A stretch of DNA of 64,000 bases from Armatimonadota bacterium (GTDB lineage: Bacteria > Sysuimicrobiota > Sysuimicrobiia > Sysuimicrobiales > Humicultoraceae), in NCBI GenBank assembly GCA_016869025.1, contig VGFA01000007.1:32041-96040 (forward strand). Direction: 5' to 3'. The notes beneath the pieces were generated by a model. The model saw only the letters and a list, made by a program, of their open reading frames with translations. It ran no database searches and had not been told where the DNA came from. Numbering within the stretch: the first letter of the stretch is position 1; the number at the start of each line of letters is the position of its first letter. Shown in pieces: positions 1-8,076 of the stretch. The position numbers and the translations under genes are program-made.

Positions 1-600
1 GGCCCGCAGCGTGGTCTCCACCTCGTCCCTGTACCACCCCTCGTCCTCTCTGAAGTAGCGTCCATCGCCATTCCATCTCTTTATGTGGTCTAGATGCGCC
101 AGGATCGCCACGCGGCCCCACTCTGCCAGCTGCCGCGCACGCCTGTAGTATTCGGCAACCAGCGCCCGGGCATCGCCACCGAATATCTCGCGCAGCCCCT
201 GCTCGAACTCCTGCCGTGTGTAGTCGAAGGCCCAGGGTACCCCTGCCGCGTCGTGCCCGAGGAAGTGGACGCCGCCGATCAGGAACTCGAACCGGAATGG
301 GGCCACGATCTCCCACAGAGGCGCCGCATGCTCAGGGATGAAGTCGAACTCCATTCCCAGGTGCACGCGCAGCCGCCCGGCGTAGGACTTCCGAAGCCGC
401 TCGACCTCGGCGCAGTATGCCGGCAAGTCCTCGGCCCGCAGGGCGAAGTCGTTAGCAAAGGTCAGCGGTGAGTGACTGGAGATCCCCACCGCCTCCAGAC
501 CGGCGCCGATGGCCGCGTCCACGTACTCCGCGATCTCGCCTTCCCCGTCGCAGTAGCGGTTGTGGGTGTGGTAGCTGGTCGTCAACATGCCCGGTCTCAT
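1..600 (-). CDS. PHP-domain phosphatase, histidinol-phosphatase-like (partial, C-terminus beyond window)
   Basis: The minus strand is open for 200 codons from ATG at 600 to the window edge without a stop, so the gene is cut at its C-terminal end. The N-terminus carries the metal-binding PHP signature YHTHNRYCDGEG (His11, His13) and later GMEFDF, GGVHFLG and LAHLDHIKRW, the metal-ligand blocks of the HisK/HisJ type PHP phosphatases. Members hydrolyse histidinol phosphate or other small phosphoesters with a trinuclear metal centre. There are no his genes nearby, so the substrate is open. Met5 is an alternative start. An MFS gene starts 16 bp away in convergent-free, same-strand order upstream. 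Confidence 0.85.
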   Translation of the reverse strand, partial: MRPGMLTTSYHTHNRYCDGEGEIAEYVDAAIGAGLEAVGISSHSPLTFANDFALRAEDLPAYCAEVERLRKSYAGRLRVHLGMEFDFIPEHAAPLWEIVAPFRFEFLIGGVHFLGHDAAGVPWAFDYTRQEFEQGLREIFGGDARALVAEYYRRARQLAEWGRVAILAHLDHIKRWNGDGRYFREDEGWYRDEVETTLRA

Positions 601-615
601 CGGCCCCTCCGGCCG

Positions 616-1854
616 CTAGCGCCGCTCCTCTGGCGGCCGGACGTTGCGAAACATGCGAAAGAGAAGCAGGTCGTAGATGATCTTAAGCCCGCCTCCCAGA
701 AAGAACGGCACGCCCAGTCCGACCACCTGCATCGCCACGCCGGCCGCGATCGGTGTCGTGGCCTGGGCCAGGTTGCGCGCGATGTTCGTCACCCCGGCCG
801 CGGCCACCCGTTCCTCGGGATCCACCACGGCCACGACGTAGGACTGGCGCGTGGGGACGTCCATCTGGGAGAGGGCGTGGCGGGCCAGGATCAGGCCGAT
901 CGCCCACGGCAGCGAAGGCGCCAGCGGGATGGCCATCAGCAGCACGTTGGAGGGCAGGTGCGTGAACACCATCGTGTTGATCAGGCCGATGCGCTCGGCG
1001 ACCCGCGCCGCGGCCAGGAACGAGGCGGCCTGCAGCAGGCCGACGCCCAGGAAGATCGGGCCGAGGATCTCCGGCCCTGCTCCCCAGCGCAGGTTGAAGT
1101 AGTAGGCGATCAGACTCTGCACCACGAACCCGCCGCCGAGCGAGTCCAGACTGAACAGCGCCGCCAGCTTCAGGACAATTCCGCGTGAGCGCCGCAGGCC
1201 GTATCCTGACGCGCTGCCTACCACGACCTCTACGCGGCCGCTGAGCCGCTTGAACAGCCACAGCGCAACGCAGGCGAACGCGGCATAGGCCAGGAACATC
1301 GTCCGAAACGACATCCTGGGATCCATGCCCAGGACCTGCTGCAGCAGAACCGGTGTGCCGGCGGCCAGCGCGCCCAGGGAACCGGCCAGCGCGCCCACCA
1401 TGTTGTACAGTGAGAACAGCCGCGTCCGGTGCTCCTGCGCGGTCGTCTGGGGCAGCATCGCCTGCTCGAGCGAGAGAAAGGGGCCGACCTCGCCCGATGT
1501 CGCTCCCACCGTGCCGGTCAGCGATGCTAGGATGAGAAGCGGGTACCAGGTGCTGAACGCGAACGCCGCGCCGCTGCCGGCCATGAAGACCGCGCTGATC
1601 TGCAGCATCCTGCGCCGACCGTACCTGTCGGCGGTCCCGGCAAACAGCGCGGTAAGCGCGGCCGATCCCAACAGGGTCGCGGTCAGCACCGCGCCTACCT
1701 GCCAGGGCGCAAAGCCCGCTTCCTTGAGGTAGACTCCCAGCAACACCGACTGGAACCCGTAGGCGAACGTCCGAACCGCGCGTGCGCCCAGGATAATCCG
1801 GCCGTCTATCGAGATCCAGGAGGAAGCAGGCAGGTCTCGGGCAGAACTCACCAT
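616..1854 (-). CDS. MFS transporter
   Basis: 412 residues with about twelve hydrophobic segments. The cytoplasmic loop between TM2 and TM3 reads GTADRYGRRRMLQ, the classical MFS A-motif (D-R-x-G-R-R), and a second related loop lies mid-protein. This fits a proton-coupled drug/metabolite antiporter of the major facilitator superfamily; the substrate cannot be read from sequence. It lies 15 bp upstream of the PHP phosphatase gene on the same strand and may share its transcript. Starts at ATG 1854 or GTG 1851; no strong ribosome binding site is visible. The 5' end faces the divergent phosphofructokinase gene. Confidence 0.85.
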   Translation of the reverse strand: MVSSARDLPASSWISIDGRIILGARAVRTFAYGFQSVLLGVYLKEAGFAPWQVGAVLTATLLGSAALTALFAGTADRYGRRRMLQISAVFMAGSGAAFAFSTWYPLLILASLTGTVGATSGEVGPFLSLEQAMLPQTTAQEHRTRLFSLYNMVGALAGSLGALAAGTPVLLQQVLGMDPRMSFRTMFLAYAAFACVALWLFKRLSGRVEVVVGSASGYGLRRSRGIVLKLAALFSLDSLGGGFVVQSLIAYYFNLRWGAGPEILGPIFLGVGLLQAASFLAAARVAERIGLINTMVFTHLPSNVLLMAIPLAPSLPWAIGLILARHALSQMDVPTRQSYVVAVVDPEERVAAAGVTNIARNLAQATTPIAAGVAMQVVGLGVPFFLGGGLKIIYDLLLFRMFRNVRPPEERR

Positions 1855-1909
1855 GCCAGGTAGCTTCGGCGGAACACCGAGGCAACCCTACGCTGAGGTG
1901 GTTGTTGCG

Positions 1910-3004
1910 ATGAGTTCACGGCGGCGAATAGGAATCCTGACCGGGGGAGGGGACTGCCCGGGGCTGAACGCCGTCATCCGGGCCGTGGTGCTGTCCGCTG
2001 CCGTCGGGATGGGCTGGGAGGTACTGGGCATCGAGGACGGGTTCGACGGACTGCTGCACGATAGGATCCGGCCGCTGGAGGGTGACGACGTGCGCGGCAT
2101 CCTGACGCAGGGCGGCACGATCCTCGGTACCACCAACCGCGGGAACCCCTTTGCCTGGCCGGTCGAGCGCGACGGGCGGCGGGAGGTCATTGACGCGTCC
2201 CGCACGGTGCTGAAGCGAGTGGAAACCCTCCGGCTGGACGCGCTGCTCGTCATCGGAGGCGACGGCACCCTGCACATCGCCGACGCGCTGCACCGGATGG
2301 GCGCGCCCATCGTCGGCATTCCCAAGACCATTGACAACGACATCTCCGCCACGGACGTGACGTTCGGATTCGACACCGCGCGGCTCACGGCGACCGAGGC
2401 GATTGACAAGCTCCACACGACCGCTGAGAGTCACCACAGGATCATGGTCGTGGAGACGATGGGCCGCAACGCCGGATGGCTCCCATTGGAGTCTGGGATT
2501 GCCGGGGGCGCGAACTCGGTGTTGATACCGGAGATCCCATTCCGTCTCGAGGTCGTCGCCCAGGCGATCGAGGAGCGGGCGGCCCGGGGGCGGCGGTTCT
2601 CGATCGTTGTGGTGTCCGAGGGAGCCGTCCAGGTCGGCGGGGCGCAGGTCGTTGTAGAGGAGGGCGGCCCGGGTAGGCTGCCCAGGCTCGGCGGGATAGG
2701 ACAGCAGGTCGCAAATGCCCTCGCCGACATGACCGGTCGAGAGACCCGGTGCACGGTGCTGGGGCATCTCCAGAGGGGCGGGAGCCCCACCCCATCCGAC
2801 CGGCTCCTGGCCACGCGGTTCGGGGTGCGCGCGGTCGAGTGTGTCATGGAGGGACGCCTGGGTCAGATGGTCGCGCTGCGCGGTCCTTCGGTTGTCGCGG
2901 TGCCAATCTCAGAGGCGATCGCCGAGCCCAAGCGGGTGGCCCCGGACGGCGAGATGGCCCGCACGGCGCGCGAGTTGGGGATCTCGCTGGGGAGCGAAGG
3001 ATGA
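1910..3004 (+). CDS. pfkA: 6-phosphofructokinase, ATP-type active site (364 aa)
   Basis: Phosphorylates fructose 6-phosphate at C1. The fold signature GGGDCPGLNAVIRA is at residues 12-25, the nucleotide motif GGDGT at 116-120 and the catalytic loop PKTIDND at 138-144 with Asp142 as base. Gly119 is the position that is Gly in ATP-dependent and Asp in PPi-dependent enzymes; Lys139 is the residue usual in group III/PPi-type proteins. The Gly/Lys pair is known from actinobacterial ATP-PFKs. Start chosen at ATG 1910 because GAGGTGG lies 8 nt upstream; an in-frame ATG at 1853 would overlap the MFS start. A second PFK follows 52 bp downstream. Confidence 0.93.
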   Translation: MSSRRRIGILTGGGDCPGLNAVIRAVVLSAAVGMGWEVLGIEDGFDGLLHDRIRPLEGDDVRGILTQGGTILGTTNRGNPFAWPVERDGRREVIDASRTVLKRVETLRLDALLVIGGDGTLHIADALHRMGAPIVGIPKTIDNDISATDVTFGFDTARLTATEAIDKLHTTAESHHRIMVVETMGRNAGWLPLESGIAGGANSVLIPEIPFRLEVVAQAIEERAARGRRFSIVVVSEGAVQVGGAQVVVEEGGPGRLPRLGGIGQQVANALADMTGRETRCTVLGHLQRGGSPTPSDRLLATRFGVRAVECVMEGRLGQMVALRGPSVVAVPISEAIAEPKRVAPDGEMARTARELGISLGSEG

Positions 3005-3056
3005 CGGCTCGGAGTGAGGGCTGGCGGCCTGGAGGTGTGGGCCAGGAGGTGCGCGG

Positions 3057-4082
3057 ATGAAGATTGCGGTGCTGACCGGCGGAGGTGACGCGCCTGGGTT
3101 GAACGCGGCGATTCGTGCGATAACCAGGCGGGCACTCGAGGGGAACCACGAGGTCATCGGGATCCGCAAGGGCTGGTTGGGCCTGCTTGAAGGGGACGTC
3201 TTCCCCCTGACACGGGACAGCGTCTCGGGTATTCTGCCGCGCGGCGGGACCATCCTCGGTACCTCGCGCACGAACCCGTTCAAGGCCGAGGGCGGCGAGG
3301 GGCGCCTGCTGCGGACGATTGAGCGGTTGGGAATTGACGCCATCATCGCCATCGGCGGTGACGACACCCTGGGCGTGGCCCTCAAGCTCTTCCAGATGGG
3401 CGCCAGGGTGGTCGGGGTTCCCAAGACCATGGACAACGACGTTCCCGGAACCGACTACACGATCGGTTTCGATACGGCCGTGAACATCGTGATGGACGCC
3501 TGCGACCGTCTGCATACAACGGCGGAGGCCCATCACCGCGTGATGATAGTCGAGGTCATGGGACGCGATGCCGGCTGGGTGGCCGGGGTCGGCGGCCTAT
3601 CCGGCGGTGCCGATGTGATTCTCGTGCCAGAGGTCCCGTTCACGATCGAGGACGTGTGCGAGATCGTACGCCGGCGTCACGCGCGCGGCAGGACCTTCAG
3701 CATCGTTGTCGTCGCCGAAGGGGCCAGGCCGACCGATTTCGGTATGCAGGTCACACAGGATGCCCGCGTGGACGAGTTCGGCCACGTGCGCCTGGGCGGG
3801 ATAGGAGCCCTGCTGGCGCGCGAGGTCGAGGCGCAAACCGGCTACGAGACGCGCGTGACCGTGCTGGGCCACCTACAGAGGGGTGGATCACCTACTGTGT
3901 TCGACAGGATACTTGCGACCCGCTACGGCGTGGCCGCGGTTGAAGCGGTGGAGGCCGGGCACTTCGGCGTAATGGTCGCCCTGCGCGGGACAAAGATCAC
4001 CACCGTAGGCCTGGAGGAGGCGCTATCCGGCACCAGCCCGTTCGACCCGGAGCTGTACCGGCTCACGCGGCTGTTCCACTAG
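3057..4082 (+). CDS. pfp: Phosphofructokinase, pyrophosphate-type active site (341 aa)
   Basis: Paralogue of the gene immediately upstream. Shares GGGDAPGLNAAIRA (8-21) and a PKTMDND loop (122-128, base Asp126) but has GGDDT at 100-104: Asp103 occupies the position that excludes the ATP alpha-phosphate and is diagnostic of PPi-dependent enzymes, together with Lys123. It is therefore predicted to use pyrophosphate reversibly, serving glycolysis and gluconeogenesis. AGGAGG-type ribosome binding site at 3045-3050. Very likely cotranscribed with the ATP-type gene. The final call rests on two residues and on family knowledge, not on assay data. Confidence 0.9.
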   Translation: MKIAVLTGGGDAPGLNAAIRAITRRALEGNHEVIGIRKGWLGLLEGDVFPLTRDSVSGILPRGGTILGTSRTNPFKAEGGEGRLLRTIERLGIDAIIAIGGDDTLGVALKLFQMGARVVGVPKTMDNDVPGTDYTIGFDTAVNIVMDACDRLHTTAEAHHRVMIVEVMGRDAGWVAGVGGLSGGADVILVPEVPFTIEDVCEIVRRRHARGRTFSIVVVAEGARPTDFGMQVTQDARVDEFGHVRLGGIGALLAREVEAQTGYETRVTVLGHLQRGGSPTVFDRILATRYGVAAVEAVEAGHFGVMVALRGTKITTVGLEEALSGTSPFDPELYRLTRLFH

Positions 4083-4100
4083 GCAGGAGGGGCTCTCGGC

Positions 4101-4122
4101 CGATCGCGGACGCCGGCGATCG
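4101..4122. terminator. Hairpin between convergent genes
   Basis: CGATCGC (4101-4107) pairs perfectly with GCGATCG (4116-4122) around an 8-nt loop, in the 57-bp gap between the second PFK and the convergent ABC permease. There is no U-tract on either strand, so a bidirectional intrinsic terminator is possible but not proven. Confidence 0.35.
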
Positions 4123-4139
4123 CACGTTGTTGCCCTGCG

Positions 4140-4952
4140 CTATTTGACGAGCCGGCGCCGCATCAGCACGACCGGCAGCGGGAACATCGCCACGGTGACT
4201 GTCAGGATCCATGCGAGGTCCGTCGCATGGTGTGCTTCCAGGGTTCCCAATGCCAGCGCCCGGCTGAGGCTGACGACGTGGGAGAGCGGCGTGAACCAGG
4301 CCGCGGTCCGGACCCAGGCCGGCAGGGCGTCAAGGGGAAAGAAGACGCCGCTGAACATGAACATCGGCGTGATGAACAGGGCGAAGTAGAAAGTGAAGTA
4401 GTCTATGCTGGGGTTGGCCGCGGTGAAGGTCATTGCTATGACCGAGAACATCAATCCCGACAGGAGGAACAGCACCGGTATCAGCAGGGCAAGCGGTGAC
4501 CGCACTGTGCCGAACAGCGCTATCACCGCCAGGAACACCGTCCCGTAGAGCACGCTCCGGGTCGCTCCCCACCAGATCTCGCCGATCACCACGTCCTCGA
4601 CCCCCAGCGGGGTCGTGATGACCGCGTCGTAGGCCTTCTCGTAGTACATCTGCACGTAGGCGTTGTAGGTGCACTCGAAGGTGGCCCCGAACATCGCCGC
4701 GGTCGCCACCAGCCCGGTGGCGACGAACGTGAGATAGGGAAGCCCGCCGACAGTGCTGAGGTACGCGCCGATTCCAAACCCCATCGCCAGCAGGTAGATC
4801 ACCGGTTCCAGGAAGTTCACCGCTACGGACTCCGGGAAGATGCGCCTGAAGATGTAGGCGTTGCGCTGCCAGAACCGGAACGCGCCTCGGGGCGAGAAGA
4901 ACAGAAGCGAGTATGCGCCCAGCGCGCGCGGCGCCATCAGTTGCGGCTTCAT
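4140..4952 (-). CDS. ABC-2 type export permease (NodJ/DrrB-like)
   Basis: 270 residues with six predicted membrane segments and an ABC2_membrane layout (MYYEKAYDAVITTPLG before the central helices, FSGVFFPLDALP near the end). It pairs with the ATPase whose stop overlaps this gene's start, forming a half-size exporter of the NodIJ/DrrAB/ABC-2 class. Such exporters move drugs, lipids or oligosaccharides out of the cell; the cargo is not evident. The neighbours upstream are the SIS isomerase and 2-hydroxyacid dehydrogenase, possibly one operon. Confidence 0.88.
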   Translation of the reverse strand: MKPQLMAPRALGAYSLLFFSPRGAFRFWQRNAYIFRRIFPESVAVNFLEPVIYLLAMGFGIGAYLSTVGGLPYLTFVATGLVATAAMFGATFECTYNAYVQMYYEKAYDAVITTPLGVEDVVIGEIWWGATRSVLYGTVFLAVIALFGTVRSPLALLIPVLFLLSGLMFSVIAMTFTAANPSIDYFTFYFALFITPMFMFSGVFFPLDALPAWVRTAAWFTPLSHVVSLSRALALGTLEAHHATDLAWILTVTVAMFPLPVVLMRRRLVK

Positions 4953-5890
4953 CAGTCGCGGAGCCTCCTGCCGGTGAGCCGCAGGAACGCGTCCTCTAGC
5001 GTGGCGCGGCGCAGCGTTGCGGACTCGAGCACGACGCCGTCTTCTCGAATGCGACGCAGCAGGGCCTCGCCATCGTGCGTGGGGATCACCAGAAGGTCGC
5101 CGTATACCTCATGTGTCTCTGCCAGGTCGCCTGCGATGCCGAGTACCCGCTCCAGGGTGCCCTGTTCCTGCCACTCGGTGTCGGTAGCCCTCAGTTCAAC
5201 CACCTCGCGGCCTGCGTGGGCGGCTATCAGGTCGGCCGGGGAGCCCTCGGTGACGATGCGGCCCTGGTCCATGATGGCGATGCGATCGCACAGCGCCGCG
5301 GCCTCCTCCATGTAGTGAGTGGTGAGGATCTGGGTGACGCCCGTGCGCTTGAGCTGCCGCAGTTTCTCCCATGCCAGCTGCCTCGCCTGCGGGTCGAGTC
5401 CGGTTGTCGGCTCGTCGAGGACGAGCAGCTCGGGCTGCGGCACGAGCGCCCGCGCCACCATCAGCCGCCGCTTCATGCCGCCGCTCAAGTACTCAACCCT
5501 GTCCCCGGCGCGGTCGGTGAGCGACACGAACTCCAGGAGATCGTCGGCCCGGCGCCTGGCCAATCCCCACGGGATGTCGAAGTAGCGCGCGAAGATCACG
5601 AGGTTCTCGCGTACGGTCAGCGCCGTGTCCAACGTGTTGTCCTGGGTGACAACGCCCAGCCGTGCCTTGATCGCGCGCGGGTGCGTGCGCACGTCCATGC
5701 CTAGCACCCGCAGGTCGCCCGAGGTCGGAGGCAGCACGCAGTATACCATCTTCATGGTGGTGGTCTTGCCGGCGCCGTTTGGACCCAAGAAGCCGAAGCA
5801 CTCACCGGGGCGGACATCGAACGAGATGCCGTCCACGGCGGCCAGGTCGCCGAAGCGTTTCAGCAGGGCGCGCGCAGCAACGGTGGGCAT
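4952..5890 (-). CDS. ABC transporter ATPase (NodI/DrrA/CcmA-like)
   Basis: 312 residues. Walker A GPNGAGKTT at 36-44, ABC signature LSGGMKRRL, Walker B LLVLDEPTTGLD and switch His in LTTHYMEEA. The roughly 80-residue C-terminal extension after the nucleotide-binding domain is typical of the DrrA/NodI class of exporters. One-base overlap with the permease gene indicates translational coupling. Starts at ATG 5890, four bases after the stop of the SIS-domain gene. Confidence 0.92.
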   Translation of the reverse strand: MPTVAARALLKRFGDLAAVDGISFDVRPGECFGFLGPNGAGKTTTMKMVYCVLPPTSGDLRVLGMDVRTHPRAIKARLGVVTQDNTLDTALTVRENLVIFARYFDIPWGLARRRADDLLEFVSLTDRAGDRVEYLSGGMKRRLMVARALVPQPELLVLDEPTTGLDPQARQLAWEKLRQLKRTGVTQILTTHYMEEAAALCDRIAIMDQGRIVTEGSPADLIAAHAGREVVELRATDTEWQEQGTLERVLGIAGDLAETHEVYGDLLVIPTHDGEALLRRIREDGVVLESATLRRATLEDAFLRLTGRRLRD

Positions 5891-5893
5891 CGC

Positions 5894-6928
5894 TCAGCGA
5901 GTCGGGGTCACCTTGCTGAGGCCTCGGGGCATGTCCGGGTTCAGGCCGCGCGCAACTGAGAGGTAGTAGGCGAAGAGGTGCACGGCTGGAGATGCGGCGA
6001 TGGGCGCCAGCGGCTCGGGCAGGCCGGTGTGGATGGACACGTCCCCCGGGTCATCGTCAAACGCGAACGTGAGCGTTGTAACCGATCGTTTGCGCAACCG
6101 GTCTCGGAGTTCAATCAGACCGGCCTTGCTCTTTCCCGGCGGCAGGAGCAGCAGCACCGTGCTCCTTCGATCGAGGGCGGCGATAGGACCGTGTAGAAGG
6201 GCGGCCGAGGAGGCCGACTCCACGGCCGCGTACGCGGTCTCCTTGAGTTTCAGTGCCGCCTCGTCCCCCACGCCCAGCATGTAGCCCCGCGTTGTCACCA
6301 CCCAGGGATCGCGCCGGGCGCGGCGTCTGGCCAGCGACCTGATCACGGCCTCGCGTTCAAGCGCCGAGCCAACGGCGTCGGGCAGGCGGGGTAGGGCGCG
6401 CGTCAGAGCCGATACCCGGCCCCATCCCGCGACCAGGGCGGCAAGCACCGCAAGCGAAGACGTGAAGGTCTTGGTCGCCGCCACGCTGATCTCGGGGCCC
6501 GCGGCCAGGGGCAGGATCTGATCGCTGCAACCTGCCATCGGCGAGGCGGGATCGTTGGTGATGGCCATGGTCAGGGCGCCCTGCCTGCGCGCCTCGGCCA
6601 GCACCTCGGTGACGTCCACCGACCGGCCGGATTGCGAGATGCCGATCACAGCCGCGGAGCGCCAGTCCGGCGTGCGGCCGTACAGCGTCGTCACCGACGG
6701 CATCGCGGTGCCCGTGGGTATTCGCAGGAAGGTCTCAACCAGGTACTGCCCGTAGATGGCCGCGTTGTGCGAGGTGCCGCGCGCGACGAAGACGACGAAC
6801 GGCGGGCGCCGGTGCCGCAGCGCCCGCACCGCTTCGCCGATCTCGGCCGCGTGACGGCTCAACATGCGCTCCAGGGCGGCCGGCTGTTCGCGGATCTCGG
6901 CCAGCATCGCGTGCGTGGTGGCAGGCAT
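5894..6928 (-). CDS. SIS-domain protein, GlmS isomerase-like
   Basis: 344 residues with two SIS (sugar isomerase) domains like the C-terminal half of glucosamine-6-phosphate synthase but without the glutaminase domain. The phosphosugar loop is ISQSGRSVDV, the second domain has ARGYMLGVGDEAALKLKE and HGPIAALD. Related stand-alone proteins are AgaS-like ketose/aldose isomerases, fructoselysine deglycases and GlmD. It would isomerise or deaminate an amino-sugar phosphate in the cytoplasm. Followed with a 3-base gap by the exporter ATPase and preceded by a dehydrogenase on the same strand. Substrate unknown. Confidence 0.85.
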   Translation of the reverse strand: MPATTHAMLAEIREQPAALERMLSRHAAEIGEAVRALRHRRPPFVVFVARGTSHNAAIYGQYLVETFLRIPTGTAMPSVTTLYGRTPDWRSAAVIGISQSGRSVDVTEVLAEARRQGALTMAITNDPASPMAGCSDQILPLAAGPEISVAATKTFTSSLAVLAALVAGWGRVSALTRALPRLPDAVGSALEREAVIRSLARRRARRDPWVVTTRGYMLGVGDEAALKLKETAYAAVESASSAALLHGPIAALDRRSTVLLLLPPGKSKAGLIELRDRLRKRSVTTLTFAFDDDPGDVSIHTGLPEPLAPIAASPAVHLFAYYLSVARGLNPDMPRGLSKVTPTR

Positions 6929-6960
6929 AGAATATCGCTTCGCCGGGGCGCGGGCCGTCC

Positions 6961-7995
6961 CTACCTGCCCGGACTGCTCGGACCGCGCTTACTGGGGCCG
7001 CACCTGCTGGGACCGCGGTCGTACACCTGCGGGTTCACCACATGATGGGGCCGCTCTCCCCTAAGCGCTGCCAGCACCGCATCCGCACAGGAGCGTTCCA
7101 TGCGGGCCAGCGTCTCTGCCGTGTGCGAAGCCACGTGCGGCGTGGCCACGACCTGGTCGAGCCCGGCCAGCGACAGATCCCGGACCGGCTCATCCTGGAA
7201 CACATCCAAGCCGGCTCCTGCCAGCCGGCCCTCGCGCAGGGCCGAAAGCACCGCCGCCTCGTCGAGCACTGCCCCACGACTGGTGTTTATCAGATACGCG
7301 CCCGGTTTCATCCTGCGCAGCGCCGTCTCACAGATCATGCCCCTGGTCTGCGGCGTTAGCGGCACGTGGATCGTAACGAAGTCGCTCTCAGCCAGCAGCG
7401 TGTCCAGGTCGGTGAGCGTTACACCGAGCGTTGCCGCGGCAATGGGATCAGGCAGCGCGTCATGTGCCAGCAGCCTCATTCCGAAACCGGAGGCGCGGCG
7501 GGCAACTGCCCGACCGATGGAGCCGAGCCCCAAGATGCCAAGCGTCTTGCCGTGGACGTCCACCGTGGGCACGCGATCCCATTTGCCGGCCTTGACGCTG
7601 CGGTCCAGGGAAGGAATTCCACGGGAGACAGCGAGCAACAGCGCCATGGTGTGATCGGCCACCGTGTCGGTGAGCGCGCCGGCGGTGATTGTCACCGGGA
7701 TACCCCGCCGGGTGGCCGCGTCCAGATCCACGGTCTCGTATCCCACCCCGCGGCGGGCCACTATCTTCAGACGAGGCGCAGCGCCGAGCACGCGCTCGGT
7801 GATGCGCTCCATGCCGGCTATGATGGCATCCGCGTCGCCCACGAGCCCGACCAACTGCTCCTCGGTAAGGGTGGCCTCGGTTGGGTTGGGGATGATCTCG
7901 CACCCGGCTCCTCGGAGCAGCCCGATCGCTTCGTCTCCGGTGCGGCCGAAGCCCGGCGCCGAGATCAAGACCTTGGGTCGGTGAGGTACGGTCAC
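6961..7995 (-). CDS. D-isomer-specific 2-hydroxyacid dehydrogenase (phosphoglycerate dehydrogenase-like)
   Basis: 344 residues with GTG start at 7995 after GAGAG. Rossmann motif GLGSIGRAVA, NAD-binding aspartate region, catalytic Arg in NTSRGAVLDEAAV and catalytic His in TPHVASHT are present. It lacks an ACT regulatory domain, so it is a short-type PGDH or glyoxylate/hydroxypyruvate reductase-like enzyme oxidising a D-2-hydroxyacid with NAD(P). The tail after residue 325 is three xGPSx pentapeptides not normal for the family. Divergent from the amidohydrolase gene; 32 bp upstream of the SIS gene. Confidence 0.9.
   Translation of the reverse strand: MTVPHRPKVLISAPGFGRTGDEAIGLLRGAGCEIIPNPTEATLTEEQLVGLVGDADAIIAGMERITERVLGAAPRLKIVARRGVGYETVDLDAATRRGIPVTITAGALTDTVADHTMALLLAVSRGIPSLDRSVKAGKWDRVPTVDVHGKTLGILGLGSIGRAVARRASGFGMRLLAHDALPDPIAAATLGVTLTDLDTLLAESDFVTIHVPLTPQTRGMICETALRRMKPGAYLINTSRGAVLDEAAVLSALREGRLAGAGLDVFQDEPVRDLSLAGLDQVVATPHVASHTAETLARMERSCADAVLAALRGERPHHVVNPQVYDRGPSRCGPSKRGPSSPGR
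6973..7017 (-). repeat. 15-bp in-frame repeat encoding three xGPSx pentapeptides
   Basis: The C-terminal tail of the dehydrogenase reads RGPSR-CGPSK-RGPSS, three units of 15 bp that differ at a few positions, followed by PGR and the stop. It looks like recent slippage at the 3' end of the gene. Confidence 0.7.
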
Positions 7996-8076
7996 GTTTC
8001 ACTCTCCCGGCACGCTACAGGAATAGCCGCGCCCGTCTAGTAATACGATTCTGATGCCACCAGCCCTGCCAACTTC

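Noticed and set aside
8041..8076. Promoter TAATAC with an out-of-frame ATG at 8054 for the amidohydrolase
   Set aside because: Only a weak -10 without -35; insufficient to list as a promoter, mentioned in the gene entry only.
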